DNA of 64,000 bases from Anaerotignum propionicum (GCF_024461735.1 NZ_JANGAD010000005.1:1-64000), one strand, 5' to 3'. Shown: positions 18,277-27,729, counted from the first letter of the stretch. Numbers and translations are program-made. The notes: generated by a model not told the origin, from the sequence alone.

Positions 18277-18297
18277 AGATAAGGAGGGAGTTTTAAA

Positions 18298-18849
18298 GTG
18301 AAGAAAGTTGATGAGATGATTTCTAAGATCGAAGAATTATTTCTTAGCTACGCCATTATTTTTATGGCAGTAATTCTAATTGGTGGTGTTTTTGCCAGAG
18401 CGGTGTTAAATTCTAGTCTGACTTTTACAGAAGAAGTTGGTCAGATATTGAATATTATCGTAACATTTTTTGGTATAGGTTACTGTGCCAGACAGGCAAG
18501 ACACATCAGCATGTCCGTAGTTTATGACATTGTAAATAAAAAAGGAAAAAAGATAATGATGTGTATCATTTCTTTGCTTACATCAATTATCATGTTCTAT
18601 TTAGCTTATCTAAGTATTTATTACGTTACAAACGTACTGCAATTAGGCAGAGTAACAGCAGCGCTTAGAATTCCTATGTGGATTACTTATATTCCTATTC
18701 CTTTAGGATTTTTACTAGGTGGTGCAGAATATTTAAGAACATTTGCGTTAAATATTAAAAATAAAGATGAAATTTTTATTTCCAGTATTTACAGACATGG
18801 TGAAAACATGGAGGAAATAGAAACACCTGAGAAAGGAGATGTGAATTAA
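18298..18849 (+). CDS. TRAP transporter small membrane subunit (DctQ family)
   Basis: 183 aa, four predicted membrane helices (about 15-38, 48-70, 88-110, 130-152), the usual DctQ size and layout. It forms the membrane complex with the DctM protein encoded 3 bases downstream, and together they drive sodium- or proton-coupled uptake of a solute delivered by the DctP binding protein. Start GTG 18298 follows AAGGAGG by 10 bases. The hydrophilic tail (residues 160-183) is short and acidic. The neighbouring hydrolases suggest the cargo is a zwitterionic or N-acylated amino compound; this is inference. Confidence 0.9.
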   Translation: MKKVDEMISKIEELFLSYAIIFMAVILIGGVFARAVLNSSLTFTEEVGQILNIIVTFFGIGYCARQARHISMSVVYDIVNKKGKKIMMCIISLLTSIIMFYLAYLSIYYVTNVLQLGRVTAALRIPMWITYIPIPLGFLLGGAEYLRTFALNIKNKDEIFISSIYRHGENMEEIETPEKGDVN

Positions 18850-18852
18850 AGA

Positions 18853-20121
18853 ATGGTAGGTTTATTATTGGGTTTGATGGTTTTCTTTTTATTATTTAAT
18901 TTCCCTATGGTCATTCCAATGGTTGCCGCACCCTTGGCGGTTATGATTGGCTTTATGCCTAATATGGATTTATCTATGTCAGTTCAACAGCTCATTGCGG
19001 GTGTTTCGGCGCAAGTGCTTCTTTCTGTGCCTATGTTTATTTTTGCAGCTGATATTATGTGTGCAGGTTCCACTACGCAAAGATTGCTGGATTTAGTTGA
19101 AACCTTTGTTGGACATATTCATGGTGGTATGGCAATTACCACAGCTGCGACTTGTACAATGTTTGGTGCAATTTCCGGTTCTACACAGGCGACAGTAGTA
19201 GCGATTGGCAGACCTATGCGTCAGCGACTGCTAAAATTAGGATACAAAGATAGCGATAGCTCAGGCTTGATTATTTGTTCAGCAATTATTGCGCTTTTGA
19301 TTCCTCCAAGCATTTCCATGATTATGTATGCTGTTGTTACCGGTTCTTCCGTGGGCAATCTTTTCATTGCCGGCGTTGGCCCTGGCATATTGATGTTTAT
19401 TTTCTTTGCAGTGTACAGCTATCTGTTTGCAAAATTCAAAAAAATGCCTTGCCAGGAAAAAGCAACATGGCCCCAAAGATTGGCAGCATTCAAAAGGGCG
19501 ATTCTTCCTTTGGGCTTCCCTATTATCATTTTTATTGGTATTTATGGTGGATTTTTCAGTCCCACTGAAGCATCTGCAATCGCTGTTTTATATGCTTTGA
19601 TTCTTGAGATGCTGGTTTATAGAAATGTAAAGACAAAAGATTTGCAAAAAATTGCATTGAGCACAGCAGTTGTTACTTGTGCAGTGTTTATTTTGGTATC
19701 AGGTGGTCAGTTATTCTCTTGGGTTATTTCCTACGCAAAGATACCGCAGATGTTGACTTCCACAATTTTAGGCGTGGATCCTTCTGCATTAAAGATTTTG
19801 ATTACAGTTACAATCTTCTTCTTTATTGGTTGTATGTTTGTGGATTCTTTGGTTGTTATAATTATACTTTCTCCAATTTTCTTCCCTCTTGCAATGAAGG
19901 CTGGTATTGATCCGATTCATTTGGGTATTATTATCACATTGCAGGCGGCCATTGGTTCTGTTTCGCCTCCTTTTGGATGCAATATTTTTACGGGGTGTGC
20001 AATATTCAATCGGCCGTACGGAGATATTGTAAAAGGGCTACCTCCTTATTTGATTATGTTATTGTTTATAACTTTAATTGTAATCTTATGTCCACAGCTT
20101 TCGCTATTTTTACTTAATTAA
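18853..20121 (+). CDS. TRAP transporter large permease (DctM family)
   Basis: 422 aa with about 11-12 hydrophobic helices across the whole length, typical for DctM/TRAP-T. Family motifs: GAISGSTQATVVAIG, SGLIICSAIIALLIPPS, GFFSPTEASAIAVLYAL and GSVSPPFGCNIFTG. It is the ion-coupled translocation subunit. AAGGAG lies inside the end of the DctQ gene, 14 bases before the ATG, so the two are translated together. In many TRAP operons the binding-protein gene is adjacent to dctQM; here an M20 peptidase gene lies between dctM and dctP. Confidence 0.95.
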   Translation: MVGLLLGLMVFFLLFNFPMVIPMVAAPLAVMIGFMPNMDLSMSVQQLIAGVSAQVLLSVPMFIFAADIMCAGSTTQRLLDLVETFVGHIHGGMAITTAATCTMFGAISGSTQATVVAIGRPMRQRLLKLGYKDSDSSGLIICSAIIALLIPPSISMIMYAVVTGSSVGNLFIAGVGPGILMFIFFAVYSYLFAKFKKMPCQEKATWPQRLAAFKRAILPLGFPIIIFIGIYGGFFSPTEASAIAVLYALILEMLVYRNVKTKDLQKIALSTAVVTCAVFILVSGGQLFSWVISYAKIPQMLTSTILGVDPSALKILITVTIFFFIGCMFVDSLVVIIILSPIFFPLAMKAGIDPIHLGIIITLQAAIGSVSPPFGCNIFTGCAIFNRPYGDIVKGLPPYLIMLLFITLIVILCPQLSLFLLN

Positions 20122-20153
20122 CCATTAGATAGAATCTAAATTTTGGGTGAAAA

Positions 20154-20209
20154 ACAAAAGATAAAGAACAAAAGATAAAGAACATGCAGTAAGGCTTCGC
20201 CTTACTGCA
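20154..20209 (+). other. Tandem 14-base repeat followed by a strong hairpin
   Basis: ACAAAAGATAAAGA occurs twice in tandem (20154-20167, 20168-20181), followed by a perfect 11-base stem TGCAGTAAGGC / GCCTTACTGCA with a 3-base loop (20185-20209). No T run follows. It probably separates transport and hydrolase messages or protects a processed 3' end. Confidence 0.65.
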
Positions 20210-20303
20210 GTGATTGTCAAAAATGTCAGCCACAGATTATACTCAGCAAACCTACCGTTTGCTTGAATGGAGAAAGCAAGGCTGTCTAGGAGGAAAAATA
20301 ATA

Positions 20304-21491
20304 ATGTTTGACATTAAAAAAGAAGTTGCAGAGCTCGAAAAAGAGTTGATTGCATTAAGGCGTGATTTTCACGAATATCCTGAACTTGGGTATCAAGAAT
20401 TTTTGACTTCAAAAAAAGTATGTGGCTATCTTACAGCACTTGGTCTAGAGGTTGAAACTGTCACAATCACCGGCGTTGTTGCTACTTTGAAAGGTGGAGT
20501 TACATCAGAAAACAGTAAAACCATATTGTTGCGTGCAGATATGGATGCACTGCCTGTTACTGAGAATACAGGGCTTTCCTTCGCAAGCAAGAATCCCGGT
20601 GTGATGCATGCTTGTGGGCATGATGCACACCTAGCCATTCAACTGATTGCAGCGAAGTTACTTTGTAGGCATAAAGATAAGCTTAAGGGAAATGTAAAAT
20701 TTGTATTTCAACCAAATGAAGAGGAAGCCGGAGCCTTGAAGATGATAGAAGCAGGTGTACTGGAAAACCCTCATGTGGATGCCGCCCTTGCATTGCATCT
20801 TTGGAGCCCTATTGAAACAGGACGCATTGGGCTTTCAGAAGGTCCAATCCTTGGAACAACAGAAGAATTTGAATTAGAGATTATCGGAAAGGCTGGGCAT
20901 ACCTCCACTCCGCATACAGCAAAGGACGCTTTATTAGGCGCTTGCAGTGTGGTACATGCTGTTCAGCAACTGGGTACCCGTGAGTTTAATCCCTTATTGC
21001 CTATTTCAGTGATGTTTGGATTTATAAATGGAGGAACAGCCAGAAATATTATTACTGAAACTGTAAAACTAGGTGGTACAATCAGATTTCTTTTCCCTGA
21101 TGAAGAAAGAAACAAGCCAAAGGTGTTGGAAGCATTTGAACGGGTCATTAAGGGCACTTGCATAGCCAACGATCTGGAGTATAAGCTTACATATATTCCA
21201 AGCAATCCATCTCTTTTTAATAACAGCGAAATGGTTTCTTTGGTGAAAGATGCTGCTTTTGAAGTGTTCGAAACAAGAGATAATGTTGATGATTTTAGAA
21301 GCCTAGCAGGGGAGGATTTTGCAGAATTTAGCCATAGAGTTCCCTCTGTTATGACTTGGATAGGCATTGCAGATGCCGACAAGAAAAGTAATTTTCCTCA
21401 TCATCATGCTCAATTTGATATTGACGAAAGCATGATGAAATATGGTGTTGAGCTTCAAGTGAGAAGTGTATTGGCTTACTTAAACAAATAA
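20304..21491 (+). CDS. M20 family metallo-amidohydrolase (N-acyl amino acid deacylase type), paralog 1
   Basis: 395 aa from ATG 20304, chosen for AGGAGG at 20289-20294; an upstream frame extension to 20214 has no RBS. M20D pattern: LRRDFHEYPELGYQEF, ligands Cys104 and His106 in HACGHDAH, NEEEAGAL with the catalytic and ligand Glu pair, His165 in ALHLW, and HHH near the C-terminus (residues about 368-370). These enzymes hydrolyse N-acyl, N-carbamoyl or indole-acyl amides using two metal ions. In ectoine-type pathways an M20/EutE-like deacetylase follows the ring-opening M24 enzyme, so a deacylase acting on the M24 product fits the order. The exact substrate is unknown. Confidence 0.9.
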   Translation: MFDIKKEVAELEKELIALRRDFHEYPELGYQEFLTSKKVCGYLTALGLEVETVTITGVVATLKGGVTSENSKTILLRADMDALPVTENTGLSFASKNPGVMHACGHDAHLAIQLIAAKLLCRHKDKLKGNVKFVFQPNEEEAGALKMIEAGVLENPHVDAALALHLWSPIETGRIGLSEGPILGTTEEFELEIIGKAGHTSTPHTAKDALLGACSVVHAVQQLGTREFNPLLPISVMFGFINGGTARNIITETVKLGGTIRFLFPDEERNKPKVLEAFERVIKGTCIANDLEYKLTYIPSNPSLFNNSEMVSLVKDAAFEVFETRDNVDDFRSLAGEDFAEFSHRVPSVMTWIGIADADKKSNFPHHHAQFDIDESMMKYGVELQVRSVLAYLNK

Positions 21492-21526
21492 ACCAATAAA
21501 AAAGAGTTATAAGGAGGAGAGTAATC

Positions 21527-22591
21527 ATGAAAAAGAGAGTTTTAGCAATGACAATGGCAAGTGTAATGGCAGTGGGTGTTTTAAGTGGTTGTGCAGGTGG
21601 TGGCAGTGCCACACCAACAAGTGCAGAAAATGATGGGAAAGAGCAGTATACATGGAGATTGGCTCATGAGGAGTACGAAGGTGACATGCAGGATGTGTAT
21701 GCAAAAGAATTCGCTCAGAAACTCTATGATAATTCCGATGGTAGAATTAATCTTGAAATTTACCCCGTTGGTCAGATTGGTGATGCTTTACAGCAATGCG
21801 AATTGCTTCAGAATGGTGGACTGGAATTTGCTATTGTTAGCCCCGGTAACACAGGCACAGTAGTTCCTGAAAATCAGCTGTTCTCCTTGCATTTCCTGTT
21901 CCCTCAGGATTGGGCGAAAACCCAGAAGGTATTGCAGACAAGTGAGGCTTTAAATGTAATGCTGCATGACAAATATATGGAAAGAAAAATTAAACCTTTG
22001 AGTTTTTGGACAGAGGGAGCAATGGCTTGGACATCCAATAAGTCCTTAAAAGACATCAACGGTTTTAAGGGCATGAAATTTAGAACAATGCAATCTCCTA
22101 TGATTATTGCAGCTTATGAAGCATACGGCGCCAACCCCACACCTATGAGCTATACAGAGGTTTATTCCGGATTACAGCTGAATATGATCGAAGGTCAGGA
22201 AAATCCTACAAGTGCGATCTATACTTCTAAATTTCACGAGGTTCAGAAGTACTTAACAGAAGCAAATTCCAATTTGTATATCACAGCAACATGTGTAAAC
22301 CCTACATTTTTTGAGGGACTGCCCGCGGATATTCAGCAGATTGTTTTAGACACAGTTGCAGAGATGGTTCCTCGTTCTTTTGAAATTCAGGAAGAATTGA
22401 ACGGTGGAGCTTTGGATAAGATTACAGCTGGATCTGATATTATTGTTGAGACACTTACAGATGAAGAAAGAGCAGCCTACAAGGAAGCGGCAAAGAAGGC
22501 ATACGATCGATACAAAAAAATCGTAGGTGAAGACGGTGGTAAAATTCTAGACAAGTTAATTGAAGAGGTTGCTGCCGTTGAAGCAGAATGA
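21527..22591 (+). CDS. TRAP transporter substrate-binding lipoprotein (DctP family)
   Basis: 354 aa. Lipoprotein signal with lipobox LSGC (cysteine near residue 23), followed by a Gly/Ser/Thr linker and a DctP domain (W.LAHEEYEGD, INLEIYPVGQIGD, FKGMKFRTMQSP, EGQENPTSAIYTSKFHEVQKYLT). The Arg in KFRTMQ corresponds to the conserved arginine that salt-bridges a carboxylate in DctP proteins, so the ligand probably carries a carboxyl group. AAGGAGG precedes the ATG. It works with the permease pair encoded at 18298-20121. Anchored on the outer face of the membrane. Confidence 0.95.
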   Translation: MKKRVLAMTMASVMAVGVLSGCAGGGSATPTSAENDGKEQYTWRLAHEEYEGDMQDVYAKEFAQKLYDNSDGRINLEIYPVGQIGDALQQCELLQNGGLEFAIVSPGNTGTVVPENQLFSLHFLFPQDWAKTQKVLQTSEALNVMLHDKYMERKIKPLSFWTEGAMAWTSNKSLKDINGFKGMKFRTMQSPMIIAAYEAYGANPTPMSYTEVYSGLQLNMIEGQENPTSAIYTSKFHEVQKYLTEANSNLYITATCVNPTFFEGLPADIQQIVLDTVAEMVPRSFEIQEELNGGALDKITAGSDIIVETLTDEERAAYKEAAKKAYDRYKKIVGEDGGKILDKLIEEVAAVEAE

Positions 22592-22729
22592 TATATGAAT
22601 TCTAAAAAGCTTTAAAAATAAGCTTTCAATAATTTTATTGTAATAAAAAAGTGTGGCAATATACATCTGCCTGAAGAGCTAATCTTTGGGCGGATATAAA
22701 AATCACATTTTACGGATTTGGAGGAAGTT

Positions 22730-23707
22730 ATGCAGGTTAAAAATATTACATCAAGAGATTTTTGGAGGGCGAAAAAAAGAATTGCTCCTTACATAACAAG
22801 AACGCCCCTCGTATATTCTCCTGAGTTAAGCGAAAGAACAGGGGCAAATATCTACCTTAAACTTGAAAATCTTCAGGCAATTGGAGCATTTAAGGTTAGG
22901 GGTGCTGCAAATAAAATTTTAAGTTTGTCAGATGAGCAAAGAGCAAAGGGCGTATCTACATTTTCAACGGGAAACCATGGTATGGCGGTTGCTCATATAG
23001 CTAGCCGCTTAGGCATTCATGCTACAGTTTGTATGTCTAAGAATGTGCCTGCAGTTAAAGTAGAGGCCATTGGAAGATGGAACCCTACAATTTTGCAGAA
23101 CTGGGATTCACAGGATGCTGCTGGTGTATATTGCTATGAATTGCAGGAAAAGGAGGGTATTGTAGTAATACCTCCTTTTGATGACAAAGAGATAATTTGC
23201 GGACAGGGTACCATTAGCCTTGAAATTCTTGAGGATTGCCCTGAAATTGATACGGCCATCGTTCCTCTCTCTGGTGGTGGTCTTATGTCGGGCGTAACAC
23301 TTGGTTTTAAGCTTACCGTTCCTGATGCGAAACTCATAGGTGTTTCCCACGAAAAGGCTGCAGTTATGATTGAAAGTTTGAAGGTTGGACATCCAATTGA
23401 AATGCCTGAGGAAGAGACCCTGGCAGACAGTCTCCTTGGAGGAATTGGCCTGGATAACAAATATACGTTTGATATCACACGGGAATTTGTTGATGAGACA
23501 GTCCAGGTGAGCGAGAAAGAAATTGCAAAAGGAATCGCTTATGTTATGGAGAATCATCATTTAATAGTTGAGGGTGCAAGTGCAACGGGAATTGCACTTG
23601 CTATGAGAGAAGGTTATATCAAACCCGGTAGCAATGTTGCTATTATTGTAACTGGATGTGGTATTCCAATGTCTCATGTAAAACGAATTGTGAATGATCA
23701 TTTTTAA
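22730..23707 (+). CDS. PLP-dependent threonine dehydratase-like / EutB-like ammonia lyase
   Basis: 325 aa from ATG 22730 (GGAGG at 22720-22724; a TTG at 22718 overlaps that site). Fold-type II PLP enzyme: Schiff-base Lys55 in AFKVRGAANKI, phosphate loop SGGGLMSG (181-188), and TGCG near the C-terminus. No ACT regulatory domain, as in catabolic serine/threonine dehydratases and in EutB of (hydroxy)ectoine utilisation. Such enzymes eliminate water from a beta-hydroxy amino acid, giving an enamine/imine that becomes a 2-oxoacid plus ammonia. Downstream genes for RidA and a 2-oxoacid oxidoreductase match those products. The EutB assignment is suggested mainly by company with M24 and M20 genes. 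Confidence 0.8.
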   Translation: MQVKNITSRDFWRAKKRIAPYITRTPLVYSPELSERTGANIYLKLENLQAIGAFKVRGAANKILSLSDEQRAKGVSTFSTGNHGMAVAHIASRLGIHATVCMSKNVPAVKVEAIGRWNPTILQNWDSQDAAGVYCYELQEKEGIVVIPPFDDKEIICGQGTISLEILEDCPEIDTAIVPLSGGGLMSGVTLGFKLTVPDAKLIGVSHEKAAVMIESLKVGHPIEMPEEETLADSLLGGIGLDNKYTFDITREFVDETVQVSEKEIAKGIAYVMENHHLIVEGASATGIALAMREGYIKPGSNVAIIVTGCGIPMSHVKRIVNDHF

Positions 23708-23712
23708 TACAG

Positions 23713-23751
23713 AAAAAAATCCTTCGTAATGCTTTTGCGTAGGGTTTTTTT
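23713..23751 (+). terminator. Terminator after the EutB-like gene
   Basis: AAAAAAATCCTTCG pairs with CGTAGGGTTTTTTT with one wobble and one mismatch, ending in a T run. It closes the M24-to-EutB transcript. Confidence 0.65.
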
Positions 23752-24102
23752 CAATGTGATGTTATGAGGGAAGGTAACTAGTCTATGATTTATTTAAGTT
23801 GTAAATGATAATTTTCCTGTTTTTTATAGCAAGAAAGTACTTATATATAAGACTTTTGTCTTGAAATTTTACGTGTAAAATGAGGAGGAAATAGCAAAGA
23901 GATGCAATTTAGACTTGTTTTGCGTCTGATTTCATTGTTAAATTTAGAACTTAAAATGAGGAACATACTCGGTTTTCTCATGGATTCTTATGGAATGGTA
24001 GTGTTCATACTTAAATAGACTGTGGATAAAGCACATGATAGGTGAAAGATAGACCTATTTTAATTATGCAACACAAAATGACAACAAGTTGTATTTTGTG
24101 TT
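23752..24102. other. Intergenic region with a 33-base near-perfect hairpin
   Basis: No gene is seen. At 24070-24102 AACACAAAAT and ATTTTGTGTT flank ACAAC-AA-GTTGT, giving a 15-pair stem with a single bulged G, followed by a loose T-rich stretch. It lies 65 bases before the EamA start and could be an operator, attenuator or terminator. Confidence 0.55.
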
Positions 24103-24166
24103 AATTTGAGCATTTTTACTGAATATGGATTTATTTCATAGTGGGTATCTTTTAAGGGGAGATTAT

Positions 24167-25093
24167 ATGAAAGAAAGTAGACTTTATGTACTATTTATAC
24201 TTGTTGCTGCTTTTTGTTGGGGGACAAGCGGTGTCTTTACAAAAAAAATTACCCTCTATGGCTTCACGCCTATTGAAATGGGCTTTATTAAAACATTTAT
24301 TGCAACGCTAATTCTAATTGCTTTTTTCTGTAGGAAAGATAAAAGTATATTTAAGTTGAAAAATACAGGAGATCTTTTTGATCTGGCGTTAATTAGTATT
24401 TTCGGATATTCTCTTTATTCGATATCTTATATTTTTACAGCAAATGAAGTTGGTGTTGGAATTGCAGGCGCAATGCTTTATACAAAAACTTCTTTTGTAC
24501 TATTGTTTTCTGCTATTATTCTTAGGGAAAAAATTACATTAATAAAGATATTCATTATACTGTTAACTATTCTTGGTTGTTTAAGTATTTCAGGTGTATT
24601 TTCTGCAGGTAATTTTGTATTTACGCCAAAGGGGTTATTTTGGGGAGTAACATCAGGAATAGGCTTTTCTATTTATGATGTCATAGGGAAGAGATCTTTA
24701 AATAAGTACTCATCAGAAACCGTCACATTGTATACCTTTATGATTGCTTCGGCTTTTATGGGTGTTCTTGCGAATCCTATTACAACGGTTATAAAAGTTT
24801 TTCAGACGAATACATTGCCCATTATGGTTTTATATGCTATTGTTGTTTCAGTTATACCGTATATGCTATATGTGAAAGGACTTTCAAAGGTCGAGGTAAG
24901 CGTTGCAGCGGTTATTTCTACGTTTGAGTTAATGGTTGCATCAGTTGCCGGTATCATTTTTTATAACGAACCGATTACCTTTTTCAAGGTTTTGGGTATA
25001 ACACTTATGATAAGTGCAGTATGTTTTTTAAACATATCTTCATCAAGAAAAGCAGTAAAATCAACAAATATTGGGGAGATAGATTATGATTGA
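24167..25093 (+). CDS. EamA/DMT family permease
   Basis: 308 aa from ATG 24167 (AGGGGAGAT upstream; ATG 24125 in the same frame lacks a site). Ten hydrophobic helices in two EamA repeats (first: FCWGTSGVFTKKI; second: GVTSGIGFSIYDVIGKRSL), the standard length for drug/metabolite transporters that export amino acids or related metabolites. The stop overlaps the start of the second M20 gene by 8 bases, so the two are translationally coupled. An exporter in a catabolic operon may release an end product or overflow amino acid; direction is inferred from the family. Confidence 0.9.
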   Translation: MKESRLYVLFILVAAFCWGTSGVFTKKITLYGFTPIEMGFIKTFIATLILIAFFCRKDKSIFKLKNTGDLFDLALISIFGYSLYSISYIFTANEVGVGIAGAMLYTKTSFVLLFSAIILREKITLIKIFIILLTILGCLSISGVFSAGNFVFTPKGLFWGVTSGIGFSIYDVIGKRSLNKYSSETVTLYTFMIASAFMGVLANPITTVIKVFQTNTLPIMVLYAIVVSVIPYMLYVKGLSKVEVSVAAVISTFELMVASVAGIIFYNEPITFFKVLGITLMISAVCFLNISSSRKAVKSTNIGEIDYD

Positions 25094-26267
25094 TTTAAAA
25101 AAAGAAGTCATTGGCTTTGAAAGTGAGCTGATTGCTCTAAGAAGAGATTTTCATGAAAATCCGGAGCTTGGTTTTAAGGAGTTTAGAACGTCGAAGATTA
25201 TATATGATTATTTGAAAAAATTAAATATGGAAGTAAAAAATATATCCAGAACGGGTGTTGTCGGCATTTTAAATGGAAAGAGGGGGGCAGGAAAAACAAT
25301 TTTATTGCGTGCTAGCATGGATGCCTTGCCTATGCAGGAAAAAACAGGCCTTTCTTTCTCTTCGGTGTCAGCAGGTGTGATGCATGCATCTGGGCATGAT
25401 GGGGACATGGCGGTGCTTTTGGTGATAGCAAAGGTTCTTGCTAGACACCGTGATGAGTTTAAAGGAAACATAAAGTTTGTTTTTCAACCCAACGAGGAAG
25501 AAGCCGGGATGCTTTCTATGATTGACGATGGAATTTTAGAAAACCCAATGGTTGATGCGGCTTTTGCATTAAGACATTGGGGTGCCATTGAGTCTGGTCG
25601 ATTGGGATTGACTGCTGGCGCCGTTTTGGGAACCACGGAAGAGTTTGAAATCACGGTTTATGGGAAATCAGGGAACACTTCTGCACCAAATACAGGGAAG
25701 GATGCAATTATGTGCGCTGCAAAAATCATTGATGCCCTTCAGTTTCTGGAAACTAGAGAATATAATCCTATGCATCCTATGGTAATTATGATTGGGCAAA
25801 TTTCGGGGGGAACAGCAAGAACGATTATTTCTGATGAGGTCAAAATGGGGGGGACAATTAGATTCTTATTCCCTGATGAAAAGGAAAACAAAGAGAAGGT
25901 GATGTCAGCATTTAAAAGGGTGATTCGAGGTATTTGTGACACGTATTCAATGGAATATAAAGTCGAATTTATTCCCAGTAATCCCTCATTGATAAATGAT
26001 AAAAATTTAGTATATCTTATGAAAAGCGCTGCAATAAGCACATTTGGGACAGAGTATAATATTGATAATTTCACGGGACTAATGGGAGAGGATTTTGCAG
26101 AAGTAAGTCATAGGGTACCATCGGTTATGACGTTTCTTGGTGTACACAATAAGGAAAAAGGCAACATATATCCCCAAGGGCATCCCCAGTTTAGTATTGA
26201 TGAAGAGATTATGAAATTTAGTGCGGAATTGCATATTAGAGCCGCAATAAAATATTTGAATGAATGA
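25086..26267 (+). CDS. M20-like protein, paralog 2, with lost metal-binding residues
   Basis: 393 aa, clearly homologous end to end with the M20 protein at 20304 (LRRDFHENPELGFKEF, NEEEAGML, GTTEEFE, TIRFLFPDE). Three metal-site positions differ: Cys104 of paralog 1 is Ser102, the HDAH motif is HDGD (Asp107), and the ligand His165 is Arg163 (ALRHW instead of ALHLW). A His remains near the end (GHPQFSIDEE) and the Glu pair is kept. In M20D enzymes the Cys and His are metal ligands, so a two-metal site is unlikely. It may be a pseudoenzyme, a binding protein or an enzyme with altered chemistry. Coupled to the EamA permease gene. The frame is intact and well conserved, arguing against simple decay. 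Confidence 0.85.
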   Translation: MIDLKKEVIGFESELIALRRDFHENPELGFKEFRTSKIIYDYLKKLNMEVKNISRTGVVGILNGKRGAGKTILLRASMDALPMQEKTGLSFSSVSAGVMHASGHDGDMAVLLVIAKVLARHRDEFKGNIKFVFQPNEEEAGMLSMIDDGILENPMVDAAFALRHWGAIESGRLGLTAGAVLGTTEEFEITVYGKSGNTSAPNTGKDAIMCAAKIIDALQFLETREYNPMHPMVIMIGQISGGTARTIISDEVKMGGTIRFLFPDEKENKEKVMSAFKRVIRGICDTYSMEYKVEFIPSNPSLINDKNLVYLMKSAAISTFGTEYNIDNFTGLMGEDFAEVSHRVPSVMTFLGVHNKEKGNIYPQGHPQFSIDEEIMKFSAELHIRAAIKYLNE

Positions 26268-26364
26268 GAAGATTTTTTAGAAAAAACCCATTACGCAATT
26301 TTATATTTTAGTCATCCTTTACGTTTTGGAATGAGTCTTCTTCATTTTTGGCATGGGCAATCTT

Positions 26365-26406
26365 AAAACCCCTCTATGATTTATGAATAATCATAGAGGG
26401 GTTTTT
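26365..26406. terminator. Strong bidirectional terminator
   Basis: Perfect 16-base stem AAACCCCTCTATGATT / AATCATAGAGGGGTTT with a 7-base loop and flanking A and T runs. It separates the converging M20 and IclR2 genes. Confidence 0.9.
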
Positions 26407-26646
26407 CTTTTTAAAATGGCTTCTCATCATTCAGATTTCAAAGAATAAAATTTGAGAGCATACTGTCTTACTTTAAACTTTCTATGTATATTTCCGTCAC
26501 AACCTTATGGCTTATAGAAAGGATATCTATCGAATCAGGAGGCTGGAAAATTTGAAGTTGCACCCCACGAAATAGTATAATTTGAAAGCGAAAATCACTA
26601 AGGATTTTGGCAATGATATTTGAAAATCAAAATTTTATGGCTCTTT

Positions 26647-27447
26647 TTACCGATACCCAAAATGAACAGATAGCTTTTCGCATGATTTTTTTAACTTAGG
26701 TAAAACATCATCTATCTTTTTCTGAACCATTCGTTCCGATGGCCCGCTAATACTGATACCGGCAACAATTTTTCCGCTATAATCATACACAGGAACAGCA
26801 ACACAAATTAAACCGGCATAAAATTCCTCATTATCAATGGAATATCCATTTTGAGCAATTTTAGCCAGTTCGGGAATCATTTTTTCTGCGGTGGTTATGG
26901 TGTTGTTTGTGTAATTCGTAATATCTGAATGAATAAAATATTCCTTAACCTCCTGTACCGATAAGGAAGATAAAAATAGTTTTCCGATGGCAGTACAGTA
27001 GAAGGGTTCATTACCCCCGATATTTACATTGGCTCTAATTTTGATGTTAGGTTCTGCTTTGTACAAAATAACAACACTATTATTATTCATAATTCCAAAG
27101 TTAATTGTTTCTGAGCACTCGTTGCAAAGCTCTTCTAATAAGGGGGATAAATTGGTGTTATTTAAGGAGTGTTGAAAGGGAACAGTGCTTCCAATATCAT
27201 AAATACCCCAGCCTAGCTTATAGGATGCGTTGGCATATGTTTTTTCCACGAAATTATAGGCTAAAAGGGTATCTAAAAGCCTATGGACTGTACTTTTACC
27301 CATATTTAAGTACTCACTTAACTCTGCAATGCTCACGCCGTCAGCAGAGGCGTTATTTTTAATATATATCAATACATCTAGTGCTTTACCCAGAGTCTGT
27401 ACGGGATATTTAGGCTTGTAGCTTGAATTTTCTAAAAAATTAGACAT
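26647..27447 (-). CDS. IclR-family transcriptional regulator 2
   Basis: 266 aa from the ATG at 27447, chosen because AGGTGAC stands 6 bases before it; the frame continues upstream to 27771 without a site or sensible sequence. Winged helix (VSIAELSEYLNMGKSTVHRLLDTL, about residues 35-60) and an IclR effector domain (GGNEPFYCTAIGKLFLS, CVAVPVYDYSGKIVAGISISGP). Paralogous to IclR1 at 15490. It diverges from the ferredoxin/oxidoreductase operon, whose promoter and palindrome lie in the shared intergenic region, so it is the likely local regulator. Two related IclR proteins and shared DNA sites suggest that both control one regulon. Confidence 0.9.
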   Translation of the reverse strand: MSNFLENSSYKPKYPVQTLGKALDVLIYIKNNASADGVSIAELSEYLNMGKSTVHRLLDTLLAYNFVEKTYANASYKLGWGIYDIGSTVPFQHSLNNTNLSPLLEELCNECSETINFGIMNNNSVVILYKAEPNIKIRANVNIGGNEPFYCTAIGKLFLSSLSVQEVKEYFIHSDITNYTNNTITTAEKMIPELAKIAQNGYSIDNEEFYAGLICVAVPVYDYSGKIVAGISISGPSERMVQKKIDDVLPKLKKSCEKLSVHFGYR

Positions 27448-27729
27448 TTTTGTGTCACCTCGAAATTTATATGTTGCATTCATTATAGATGAAGACGTAC
27501 CATTTGTAAACATAAACCAGAAGGTGACAATATATAAAATACTATTTTTATAATTAGAATAAAGCATTTCTTTGTAAATATTGAAACAGAAAATCATAAC
27601 TGGATATAAATAAATTGTTGGAAAAGTTGGGGATTTCTTTGAAGTACAAGAAATGCCCATTTTTAATATAAAAACAAAGTAAAAATTGGTTATATTAAAA
27701 AATAATTTTTCAATTTTTGTACTGAGATA

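Noticed and set aside
20154..20181. Tandem 14-base repeat considered as the start of a CRISPR or other array
   Set aside because: Only two copies in direct contact, no spacers and no cas genes in the window.
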